11,857 nucleotides of DNA from Candidatus Hydrogenedentota bacterium. Its GTDB lineage: Bacteria > Hydrogenedentota > Hydrogenedentia > Hydrogenedentales > GCA-2746185. Within the stretch, counting starts at the first letter, position 1; the number at the start of each line of letters is the position of its first letter. The notes under the pieces are model-generated. The model saw nothing but the letters and a program-made list of their open reading frames with translations, did no database searches and had not been told where the DNA came from. The stretch covers positions 1-11,857 of the forward strand of contig JASJYE010000040.1 in NCBI GenBank assembly GCA_030123645.1, written 5' to 3'. A program made the position numbers and the translations under genes. Shown one piece after another: positions 1 to 6,557 of this stretch.

Positions 1-701
1 ATGCTGAATTCACGCTCTTCCAAGTCCCCGTATTCGTCCTGTAAGTACTCATCCACCGTCATCACGAAAAGGAACTGGGTATCCTCATCGTACTCGTAGT
101 AAATATCGTTAAATCTCAACACGGCAACGGCCTGCCGCGGTGTAACTTCCTTGGTCCAAAATTGCAGCACAGAGCGCTGAACATCCGTGCTGGCTGCGAT
201 GTTCCAACCCGTCGCCAAAGCCAACGCGTCCAAAAATGCAGGCACCGCCATCGGCCCCGCCAGGCTAATCACCACCTCATCGCCCAACTCCGGGACTTCA
301 CCATACGTAACGTCTCTGCGCAGTATCGGCTCAAATTTCCCCTTGGTCAAACCCACCACGCTCGGCGCCACACCGCCAACCTGGCCCGAAACGACCGATA
401 CGTCGGCCCCCGCCCCTCCTCGTGTCCCCCGGGCCTGGCCACCACCCACCACGCTCGGCGCCGCACCGCGAGCGCCGCCCGAAACGACCGATACGTCGGC
501 CCCCGCCCCTCGCGTCGGCCGGCCACGAGCCGGGGCGCGGCCTGCCGCCGGGCGGCCGGCGTCCCTACCGGTGCTGAGACCCGGGCCGCGCTGGCCCGGC
601 CGTGTAGGCGATTGCTGGGCGTAGGACCACTCGAAGGCCGCCAGGCACATCGTTGCCGTTATTAGCACCATCTGAATCGTTTGGGTTCGTTTCGAAGTCA
701 T
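1..701 (-). CDS. gspD: GspD, type II secretion secretin (N-terminal part, runs off the left edge)
   Basis: The frame is open from an ATG at 701 to the window edge, giving 233 codons without a stop. Secretins form the multimeric outer-membrane pore of type II secretion. Residues 1-28 look like a Sec signal peptide (a basic start, a hydrophobic stretch, then SYA just before QQ). Residues about 29-120 are a Gly/Ala/Arg/Pro-rich low-complexity segment containing a 31-residue tandem repeat (see the repeat entry). Residues about 141-215 resemble the secretin N0 (STN-like) domain, including VVISLAGPMAVPAFLDAL, ATGWNI and a TPRQAVAVL helix. The N1-N3 and beta-barrel domains would lie beyond the window. 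The start lies 39 bases after the GspC/PilP-like gene, with only a weak purine-rich ribosome site. Identity as a secretin rests on N0 plus the operon context. The gene could equally be named a PilQ-type secretin, but the pseudopilin set favours GspD. Confidence 0.8.
   Translation of the reverse strand, partial: MTSKRTQTIQMVLITATMCLAAFEWSYAQQSPTRPGQRGPGLSTGRDAGRPAAGRAPARGRPTRGAGADVSVVSGGARGAAPSVVGGGQARGTRGGAGADVSVVSGQVGGVAPSVVGLTKGKFEPILRRDVTYGEVPELGDEVVISLAGPMAVPAFLDALALATGWNIAASTDVQRSVLQFWTKEVTPRQAVAVLRFNDIYYEYDEDTQFLFVMTVDEYLQDEYGDLEEREFS
351..511 (-). repeat. 93-bp-period tandem duplication inside the gspD linker
   Basis: Positions 351-418 and 444-511 are near-identical copies offset by exactly 93 bases. 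By my alignment 62 of 68 bases match, and the last 35 bases (384-418 and 477-511) are identical. The offset is 31 codons, so the frame is kept. The protein carries ADVSVVSG followed by APSVVG twice, at about residues 68-86 and 99-117. The unit lies between the signal peptide and the N0 domain and is very GC-rich. Confidence 0.9.
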
Positions 702-740
702 CTTGGTTTCTTACACTATCGCAATGCTTCTGCAGCGCCC

Positions 741-1256
741 TTAGCGCCTCGGCAGCGAACGCGTGTACTCCTTGTTGTTACTCATCAAACTAAACACCAC
801 GGCTTCCTTGGTGATCTCCTTAATCGTGAGCCCCTTTACCTTGTCCCCGACGCCCAACCAAGCGCCTGTCCGGTTCTCCTGCGTCTTCACTTGGATCAGT
901 TTCCTGCCTCCCGGCCCGGTGATCTCCATACGGCTACTCGCTATCACGCCTTGAAGCATCTTCACGAGATTCGGCTTCTTCACCGGTTTGGGTCTCCGCT
1001 TAGGAGGCGGAGGAGGGGGCACCAGTTCCTTCCATAATTTCGACTTTTGGACGATACTCCGCTGGATCGCGTCGTAATTCGCGTCTGAATCGGTCACGTA
1101 CTCCTCGGGAACGTAGGTCACGGCTGCCAGCTCCAGCTCAAAATTGGCAAGCTTCTCATCCATCGGATTGCGCGCAGCGTTTACCCCGCCTACACCAAGA
1201 GACGCGGCCAAGATTAGCCCGCACACAAGGGCTAAAAACAGTTCGACTCGCTTCAT
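741..1256 (-). CDS. GspC/PilP-like inner-membrane or periplasmic protein with HR-type domain
   Basis: A 171-residue protein between gspM and gspD. Residues 5-27 are hydrophobic after MKR, forming either an N-terminal anchor or a signal peptide ending near VNA. There is no clear lipobox (the only Cys there follows LALV), unlike typical PilP lipoproteins. Residues 30-79 are polar. Residues 80-85 are six consecutive prolines, followed by a basic Pro-rich stretch (KRRPKPVKKP). Residues about 97-166 form a small beta-rich domain with the pattern expected of the GspC homology region (HR) or PilP, including TGAWLGVGDKVKGLTIKEI and then EAVVFS. In T2SS this domain binds the secretin N0 domain. The ATG directly follows the gspM stop with no gap and has a GGGGAG ribosome site. 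The protein is shorter than proteobacterial GspC, and no PDZ or coiled-coil end is visible. The role is inferred from the fold-like pattern and its place next to gspD. Confidence 0.65.
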   Translation of the reverse strand: MKRVELFLALVCGLILAASLGVGGVNAARNPMDEKLANFELELAAVTYVPEEYVTDSDANYDAIQRSIVQKSKLWKELVPPPPPPKRRPKPVKKPNLVKMLQGVIASSRMEITGPGGRKLIQVKTQENRTGAWLGVGDKVKGLTIKEITKEAVVFSLMSNNKEYTRSLPRR

Positions 1257-1904
1257 CTAAACACTCCCCACACGGCTGACACGGGCGCCCACACCCGCGC
1301 CGCCCCGCGGCGACGCGGCATCGGGGTTATCCAATACCGTCCGCGTGATGACGAGCGTAGCCTGGACCTGCGTCGACTCCGGCGACCGGCTCAGATCAAG
1401 GCTGTCGATGCGAAGGATTTGGCTGCTGGTCTCAATACGCTGCAGAAAACGCATAAGGTTTTGCACACGCGTCAGAGGAATGCGAAACCGGATCTCATAC
1501 TCCCGATAGCCTTCGCCCTCTTCCCTTAGCAAGCCTTCCCGCAAGGTCGGAATTCTTACGAGGTCCACCTCGCGGGCAGGCCGTCCGCCCTTAGCAGGAA
1601 TGACCGTCTTCGCCAAGCGAAAGATCTCCCGCCGCAAATTGTCGTGGATCTCCTCCTTGGTCATTTCAGAAGAATGCTCCTCCACCACTTGCCGGTACGC
1701 CTCTTCGACGGCGCTGCGCTGGGCATTTTGTTGTGTAAGATTCATCAATTCCTGCTCGAGCCGGTCGATCTCCCCGTCCAACGACGCGATGCGGTTATAG
1801 CCTTGCAGCCCCAACAGAACGCATGCCGACCCGCCAATCACGAGCAGCGTGATTACGATGAGACGCCTCTCCCGAGCGCTCAGATTGGATAACGGATTAC
1901 TCAT
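1257..1904 (-). CDS. gspM: GspM, T2SS inner-membrane platform protein (PilO-like)
   Basis: GspM partners GspL in the inner-membrane platform. With the chosen start it has 215 residues: a short cytoplasmic segment (RERR), a transmembrane helix at about 14-34, a coiled coil at about 38-80 rich in Glu/Gln/Leu, and a periplasmic ferredoxin-like region at about 134-191 (EYEIRFRIPLTRVQNLMRFL, then a strand with VQATLVIT). The C-terminal 25 residues are Gly/Ala/Val-rich and probably disordered. The open frame extends 15 codons further upstream to 1949, but the ATG at 1904 overlaps the gspL stop in an ATGA arrangement and is preceded by a strong AGGAAGGGG site about six bases away, so I chose it. The layout of helix, coiled coil and ferredoxin-like fold is common to GspM and PilO. 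Sequence conservation is low in this family, so the position in the operon matters for the call. Confidence 0.82.
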   Translation of the reverse strand: MSNPLSNLSARERRLIVITLLVIGGSACVLLGLQGYNRIASLDGEIDRLEQELMNLTQQNAQRSAVEEAYRQVVEEHSSEMTKEEIHDNLRREIFRLAKTVIPAKGGRPAREVDLVRIPTLREGLLREEGEGYREYEIRFRIPLTRVQNLMRFLQRIETSSQILRIDSLDLSRSPESTQVQATLVITRTVLDNPDAASPRGGAGVGARVSRVGSV

Positions 1905-3355
1905 CGGGCCCCTTCCTGGGAGAAAGGGATGGTAATCGCGAAGTCCCACACCTGGCGCTGCCGTTCCCTAGCCACTGTCCGGTACTCTTCCTGTGCCTGG
2001 GCAAGTTGGGCAAAGGTGTCGGCGCCTTTTCCCCGTATGTCGTCTATCAACGCCTCAAAGGACTGCGTCTGGAGCGCCCGCCCCCGCAGCGATATTTCGC
2101 TCTTCCGGTCATAGGTGAACCGTGTGATATTCAGCCCCTCATCCGGGGCCAGGCCCGCAATGCTGCCCAACAGCTCGAGTACAGTCGCCTCGCGCTCCAC
2201 CTGTCTCTGCAACATCTTCAAATGTTGCCGCTTCGTCTTCACGCTGCGTGCGAGAGGGCGCAGAGCCTCCGCGCGAAGGTCCAATTCCTCAATATAGGCA
2301 GTCCGCTGCGATACGGCTTGCCAATACACACCAGAGAGAGCAAGCGCCGCCACCGTAAGCATCGCCGCGACACGAGCAAGGCGCAGACGCGACGAGGCCG
2401 CTTCGCGCCGCTTCAATTCGACCTCAGGCAGCAGCCCCGCGTAACGGCTGCCCGGACTCTGTGCGATCAGCGCCGCACCTATCGCAACAGCCGGCGTGCA
2501 TGACACCTTATGGCCACCCTGCCGCACGATCTTCGCCACCTGCGACGCATCGCTACAGGGCCGGTCGAAAGCATCGCCCAAGGCCGCCGCCAGTTCCGCC
2601 GTGTCCACACACTCGGACGAAAGATAGACCGCCTTCGCGCCGTCCCCCTCGCCGGACTCGCGTTGATAGGTAGACAACGAAGCGCGCACTACGGATGCAA
2701 GCTCCGTCCTCGCCGCCTCATCCATCTCGGGCCCGGTCCAGGCGTGTTCCGCCGCGATCCCTCTCCCGTAGGCGAACTGCCCGTCTTTCAATACCAATAC
2801 CTCGATACCCCCCGGGGATAGGTGTACAAAGGCCTCCAGGCCCGTGCTGCCGGCCTCCTTGGCGGCGGCCGTCAAGCAATCCGTGCTCAGGAAAATCTGT
2901 GCCGGAAGCAGACCCGCGGCCTTAAGCACGCTAAGATGCTTTTCGATCACATCGCGATGGACGACTACTGCCAACACCTTCGACGACCCGTGCGCGAGCT
3001 TTTCCAAGATGCAGTGCCCGGTCACCAGTTCCTCCAGCGGAAAGGGAACAATCTCCTCTGCACTGAGCCGGACCATGCCTTCGAGTTCTTCATCGGACTG
3101 CGAGGGAAGCTCGAGAACACGCAACGTCGCCTCATGTCTCGGAAGCACCGTAAAAACGCGATCTCTGGACAAGGCGTTTGCATCCGCAAACTTCGCAAGG
3201 GCTTCGGAGAGCGAATCGTCCCCACCCGTCCACTCGCCCCACTGCACCTCGGAGGCAGTCACTTTCAGACCCGGAAGTCCCGGCTTGACCTTCAACAGCG
3301 AGATGACCGACGGGCCAAATTGCAGGATGCTTATGCTGGAGCCTTTACGCGCCAC
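1901..3355 (-). CDS. gspL: GspL, T2SS platform protein linking the ATPase to the membrane (PilM-PilN-like fusion)
   Basis: A 484-residue protein. Residues 1-320 form the cytoplasmic actin-like (PilM-type) domain. It begins with SSISILQFGPSVISLLKV and contains the family-typical stretch RVLELPSQSDEELEGMV, then an SAEEIVPFPLEEL helix, at about 79-110. Residues about 326-346 are a transmembrane helix (VAAMLTVAALALSGVYW), followed by a coiled coil at 352-390 and a periplasmic PilN-like ferredoxin region to the end. In T2SS the cytoplasmic domain binds GspE and the periplasmic part pairs with GspM. I start it at GTG 3355: GGAAGGAG lies seven bases upstream and the gene then overlaps the gspK stop by 11 bases. 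A longer frame from a TTG at 3406 exists, but its extra 17 residues do not resemble the family. The end overlaps gspM (ATGA). Confidence 0.88.
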   Translation of the reverse strand: MARKGSSISILQFGPSVISLLKVKPGLPGLKVTASEVQWGEWTGGDDSLSEALAKFADANALSRDRVFTVLPRHEATLRVLELPSQSDEELEGMVRLSAEEIVPFPLEELVTGHCILEKLAHGSSKVLAVVVHRDVIEKHLSVLKAAGLLPAQIFLSTDCLTAAAKEAGSTGLEAFVHLSPGGIEVLVLKDGQFAYGRGIAAEHAWTGPEMDEAARTELASVVRASLSTYQRESGEGDGAKAVYLSSECVDTAELAAALGDAFDRPCSDASQVAKIVRQGGHKVSCTPAVAIGAALIAQSPGSRYAGLLPEVELKRREAASSRLRLARVAAMLTVAALALSGVYWQAVSQRTAYIEELDLRAEALRPLARSVKTKRQHLKMLQRQVEREATVLELLGSIAGLAPDEGLNITRFTYDRKSEISLRGRALQTQSFEALIDDIRGKGADTFAQLAQAQEEYRTVARERQRQVWDFAITIPFSQEGAR

Positions 3356-4325
3356 TGGCTTGCTCCTTCCACTCCAATATGACTGGCGTTGCCCCCCGCA
3401 TTTCAACGACGACCGTGCAAAATGCGTTGATTTTCCCCCGGCGGCGCGTGGCGCGCGCCTTGATCGTGAAGAACCATGAGTTTGTCTTGCAATACCGCCG
3501 AATCGGCGTCAGTTTTTCCGCGCTAATCTCCAGCCTCCCTCCGATCTCGTCAATCGACGTGAAAGATCGATCGTCCGCCGTGTACAGTTGCCCGTCATTG
3601 CCGCTCCGGTATCCGATGATCGCGTCCGCCACCCGGCGCTCAATCCCAGGAAGGCTGCGCAGAACTGCCGCTGACGCTGTATTCACGTTCACGCGCCCCC
3701 CGGCCGCATCCCCCCAAACCGACAGCATGTCTCGCAGCCCCGGCTCGCCCCAGCTGCCGTACCACTCCTCATCAGAGAAGTCCTGCAAGGATCGCAACTC
3801 CTCAATCGAATAGAACCAATGCGCCTGATACCCCCTCACCTTCGGCGATCGCCGCTCCAGGATCGCTGCTATCGTCTTGAAACGAAGCACGTCGAGTGCT
3901 TCGAGATATTCACCCGGGGCATCATTCAACGATATCCGGCGCTCACAATCCTCGATCGTATACTCGCACACGTCCTCCTCGAAGCCACCCTCCGAGGCCT
4001 CGGCAAAAAAGGTGGATTCACGGAACAGGTCCACCGGAATCGCCCAGCGCTGATCCAGACCCGTATAGCCCTCCTGGTCGTCGTACTCGTCCAGCAGCGC
4101 CTTGTTGCGCAGCTCCAACAACGCGCGCTCGGCCGCCCCGCGGGCCATCTGCTGCGCCTGTTCGCGATCGAGCGCGTACCACGCCATCTGCCGCTCGAGC
4201 ATCGCACGCCGGGCAAATCCCAGCGACACCACCGTCAGAATCGCGAGGATCCAAAGCACCGACACCAGCACGAACCCGCTCCGGCTGCTATCGCGACGAA
4301 AAGCTATCCGTTTGTGCGCACTCAT
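3345..4325 (-). CDS. gspK: GspK, large minor pseudopilin (pseudopilus tip)
   Basis: A 326-residue pseudopilin, within the usual long length for GspK. The leader is 17 residues ending in SRSG, cleaved before FVLVSVLWILAILTVVSLGF. Position 5 of the mature form is Ser instead of Glu, as expected for GspK, which caps the pseudopilus and lacks the Glu5 used to contact a preceding subunit. The region at about 128-140 (ERRISLNDAPGEY) and the helix-hairpin-helix-like region at about 210-262 (GRVNVNTASAAVLRSLPGI, then VADAIIGYR and FTSIDEIGG) are typical of the family. Cys120 and Cys127 could form a disulfide, as could Cys279 and Cys303. The ATG at 4325 lies four bases after the gspJ stop. Its end overlaps the gspL start. 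Confidence 0.92.
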   Translation of the reverse strand: MSAHKRIAFRRDSSRSGFVLVSVLWILAILTVVSLGFARRAMLERQMAWYALDREQAQQMARGAAERALLELRNKALLDEYDDQEGYTGLDQRWAIPVDLFRESTFFAEASEGGFEEDVCEYTIEDCERRISLNDAPGEYLEALDVLRFKTIAAILERRSPKVRGYQAHWFYSIEELRSLQDFSDEEWYGSWGEPGLRDMLSVWGDAAGGRVNVNTASAAVLRSLPGIERRVADAIIGYRSGNDGQLYTADDRSFTSIDEIGGRLEISAEKLTPIRRYCKTNSWFFTIKARATRRRGKINAFCTVVVEMRGATPVILEWKEQASGA

Positions 4326-4329
4326 TCGC

Positions 4330-5073
4330 TCAACGCCCCATCGCCTCGATCAAATATTCGGGTACCCGGCTTGTCGCGCCCCGAAATGCCACCACGTCCG
4401 TAAACGTCGATTCAAAATCACTCGACACGTTGCCGGGATCCTGCAACACCAGGCTGATCTCTATGCCCTGCGGCAACCCGGCTTCCACGGCGCTGTCTCC
4501 GACGACCTTTGCCCAATTCGGCGGTGTTTCTCGCCCGTGCGGTTCTGCAAGCGCCCATGTGTAGTAAAAGGAAAGGTCCTCCACCCCGGACGCCAACAAG
4601 AACTGATACGACCGCCCCAGCTTAATCCCCAGCTGCCCGCCCAAGTCATCCATCGCCTTCGCCACGGGCAGCGGCCCCTCGACGATCGCCTCCTCACGCT
4701 CCAGCGTCATCGACTCCCCGCGCTTTCCGGAAACCAAGTGGTAACGCACCTGCATGAGACGCTCCGAGGCTGCACTCTCCACGTTCATCGGCTGCGACAC
4801 AGTCAAAAATTCAATCCAATCCTCCGAGCCATTCACCAAGTGCAGCGCATTCGGAGGAATCGAGTGCAGCTCCCTTATCAAGATCCCAAACGCCCGCCGC
4901 GCATCCTCGTAGGTTTGATAGTTCGACTCGCCGCTGCGCCACGCGCGCACCGCGGTCGAAAATGTCGTGTACACACCCGCCAGCACGATCGTCATCAAGG
5001 TACTGGCGACAACCAGCTCGACCAAGGTAAACCCGGCACATCGGCGTCCGCGTCTCACGTTCAACGCCATCAT
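4330..5073 (-). CDS. gspJ: GspJ, minor pseudopilin
   Basis: A 247-residue protein with a prepilin leader of 14 residues (basic, VRRGRRCAG) cleaved before FTLVELVVASTLMTIVLAG, which keeps Glu at mature position 5. The rest matches the J pseudopilin pattern: DARRAFGILIRELHSI near residue 60, and a C-terminal strand LPQGIEISLVLQDPG. It forms the tip complex with GspI and GspK. Two ATG codons stand in tandem (5073 and 5070). The first overlaps the gspI stop and lies nine bases from GAGGGGAG, so I keep it. The protein is somewhat longer than classical GspJ, mainly through the charged middle region. It could also be named a generic PulJ-family prepilin. Confidence 0.88.
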   Translation of the reverse strand: MMALNVRRGRRCAGFTLVELVVASTLMTIVLAGVYTTFSTAVRAWRSGESNYQTYEDARRAFGILIRELHSIPPNALHLVNGSEDWIEFLTVSQPMNVESAASERLMQVRYHLVSGKRGESMTLEREEAIVEGPLPVAKAMDDLGGQLGIKLGRSYQFLLASGVEDLSFYYTWALAEPHGRETPPNWAKVVGDSAVEAGLPQGIEISLVLQDPGNVSSDFESTFTDVVAFRGATSRVPEYLIEAMGR

Positions 5074-5564
5074 AGGCCGGGCTCCCCTCTAGGCCTTTGC
5101 CAAAGCTTGTGGGGACCCAGAAGCGTTTCGTAGGACTCACTGAACTCGCGTCCCGAGCGCGTCCACGAGACGGTCGCGCGGACATACGCCAGGTACTCCT
5201 GGTCTTCGGGGTACTCGAATTGCTTTTCTTCCGTGCCCTCCATGCCCTCCGTAGACGACAGAGGCGGTCTCGCAGATAGCGGCACGTCCACGCGCCGGAC
5301 CTCGTAGTCCCACGAAAACCGCGCATGCTCGCCCTCAAACTGCCCCTGAGCGGCATGCTCAGTGAGTTCGGGCTGTATCTCGATATCGGCGACCACCTGA
5401 TCGAGCAAAAACCGCACACGCGTGTAATCCTGCGCCTGGCCGCGCGTTCGGATGGCCTCCTGGATCGTCCGATGGACCGTCGTCGCCCCGACACTCAAAA
5501 GAACAAGCGCCACCGCCGTTTCGAGCAGGATATATCCGCTGATCGTTCTACGTCGCCCATTCAT
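5070..5564 (-). CDS. gspI: GspI, minor pseudopilin
   Basis: A 164-residue prepilin-type protein. The leader is ten residues (MNGRRRTISG), followed by a hydrophobic helix YILLETAVALVLLSVGATTV with Glu at mature position 5. The first mature residue would be Tyr, where Phe or Met is usual. Later features fit the I pseudopilin: a long helix through about residue 60 and a strand region (FSWDYEVRRVDVP) around 85-97. In characterised systems GspI is the first subunit of the minor pseudopilin tip complex. The start overlaps the gspH stop (ATGA) and the end overlaps the tandem ATG of gspJ, so translation is probably coupled on both sides. The I assignment depends on its place between H and J and on its length. 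Confidence 0.82.
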   Translation of the reverse strand: MNGRRRTISGYILLETAVALVLLSVGATTVHRTIQEAIRTRGQAQDYTRVRFLLDQVVADIEIQPELTEHAAQGQFEGEHARFSWDYEVRRVDVPLSARPPLSSTEGMEGTEEKQFEYPEDQEYLAYVRATVSWTRSGREFSESYETLLGPHKLWQRPRGEPGL

Positions 5565-6109
5565 GACTGCGGCACCTCGAAGGACACCGTCGTCCCCGTC
5601 GTTTCGAAGTGATACTGCCGCCGGGAGTCATCGGAAAACGCTACCGCGACGCTCGCGATGTCGCAAGCCCCGCTCGGATAGAAGGAAAAATAATACGTTC
5701 CCTTCTCCTCTCCCTGACGCGCTTTCGGCCGCTTCATTTCCATAATGGATGGCAGCTCGATAACCTCGCCCGAGCGCCCCGCCAGCGCCTCAAAGCTCAC
5801 CTCCCCTTCCTCCGAGAAAACCGCATGCGCGATCCAATACTGGTTCTCGTCCGGCGCGAGGTATACCCGGTACTCGACGGCCTCCGTCACCGCGCCCGAT
5901 TGTGCACTCTTCATCGCCGCGAACAAGTCGCGCATCGAATGCTCCGCGCGCACCCCTCTGAAGCTGCCCCTGAATATTGGGGAGACCGTCAGGCTCATGA
6001 TCGCCAGGAGCGTCATCACCACCACCAGCTCCATCAACGTAAACCCGAAGGCCTCACCCGGACCCGCACCGGGACTCCGCGCTACAATCTCTCGCCTCGT
6101 GAACGCCAT
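5561..6109 (-). CDS. gspH: GspH, minor pseudopilin
   Basis: A 182-residue prepilin-type protein with the helix FTLMELVVVMTLLAIMSLTV, Glu at mature position 5. The leader is 22 residues, longer than most, and its end (GAGPGEAFG) has no basic residue close to the cleavage site; the only Arg residues are at 5, 6 and 11. After the helix come an AEHSMRDLFAAMKSAQSGAV segment and strands EYRVYLAPDENQYWIA and YYFSFYPSG, the common shape of GspH (GspH/FimT family), with a final strand near the C-terminus. GspH sits between the major pseudopilin shaft and the I-J-K tip. The start is ten bases after the gspG stop, with a GAGGGCGGG ribosome site close upstream. No other Met start is available. Confidence 0.85.
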   Translation of the reverse strand: MAFTRREIVARSPGAGPGEAFGFTLMELVVVMTLLAIMSLTVSPIFRGSFRGVRAEHSMRDLFAAMKSAQSGAVTEAVEYRVYLAPDENQYWIAHAVFSEEGEVSFEALAGRSGEVIELPSIMEMKRPKARQGEEKGTYYFSFYPSGACDIASVAVAFSDDSRRQYHFETTGTTVSFEVPQS

Positions 6110-6119
6110 GGCCCGCCCT

Positions 6120-6536
6120 CTACTCCTCTTCCTCGGGGCGAACCCACGGCTTCACGTCGTCTTCCGTGTCTCGAGCGCCGTCGGGGCCCATCGAGAAGAG
6201 GTCATACGAATCGCGGTAGTGCGCGCCCGGCTTCAGATAAACATAAGGGTTGCCCCACGGATCCAGATTCAAGTCGCGCATAATCGAACCCTTACCCGTC
6301 AGGAGGTCTGAAAGCTGATCGGGATACTGGTCGTTGTTATTGAGCGCATACGTCTCGATTGCAGTCCCATAACTCTTGATGTCTCCCAGCGCGGCCCGGA
6401 TCTTCGCATCCGTCGCCGTACCGCGAAACGACAGCGTCACCATTCCCGCCAATATGGCGATGATCACCGTCACCAAAATCAATTCAATCAATGTAAAGCC
6501 GCCATTGCCTCGCCGCGCTCGAAGCGTCCCTTTCAT
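6120..6536 (-). CDS. gspG: GspG, major pseudopilin
   Basis: A 138-residue major pseudopilin, the usual size. The leader has 13 residues (MKGTLRARRGNGG) and the mature protein starts FTLIELILVTVIIAILAGMV with Glu5. The C-terminal part shows the family signature LDPWGNPYVYLKPG (about residues 91-104) and then DLFSMGPDGARDTEDDV, the loop that binds calcium in characterised GspG proteins. It ends in an acidic tail of four Glu. GspG polymerises into the pseudopilus shaft after processing by a prepilin peptidase not encoded here. The open frame begins at 6554, but I prefer the ATG at 6536, because AAAGGTGG lies just before it and the leader then has normal length. The gene follows gspF closely. Confidence 0.94.
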   Translation of the reverse strand: MKGTLRARRGNGGFTLIELILVTVIIAILAGMVTLSFRGTATDAKIRAALGDIKSYGTAIETYALNNNDQYPDQLSDLLTGKGSIMRDLNLDPWGNPYVYLKPGAHYRDSYDLFSMGPDGARDTEDDVKPWVRPEEEE

Positions 6537-6557
6537 GATTCCACCTTTCTCCATCGC

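Noticed and set aside
544..556. GCCGCC-G-GGCGGC palindrome within gspD
   Set aside because: It lies inside the GC-rich coding linker and its single-base loop makes it a poor hairpin; it is more simply a product of Gly/Ala/Arg codons.
162..665. Plus-strand frames opposite gspD whose products also look repetitive
   Set aside because: The repeats are the reverse side of the gspD duplication. The minus-strand frame has a signal peptide and an N0 domain, while the plus-strand proteins have neither.
4102..5133. Long plus-strand open frame (343 codons) opposite gspJ and gspI
   Set aside because: It is antisense to two clear pseudopilin genes, its protein is Arg/His/Pro-rich with no recognisable domain, and it is the kind of shadow frame that GC-rich coding DNA produces.
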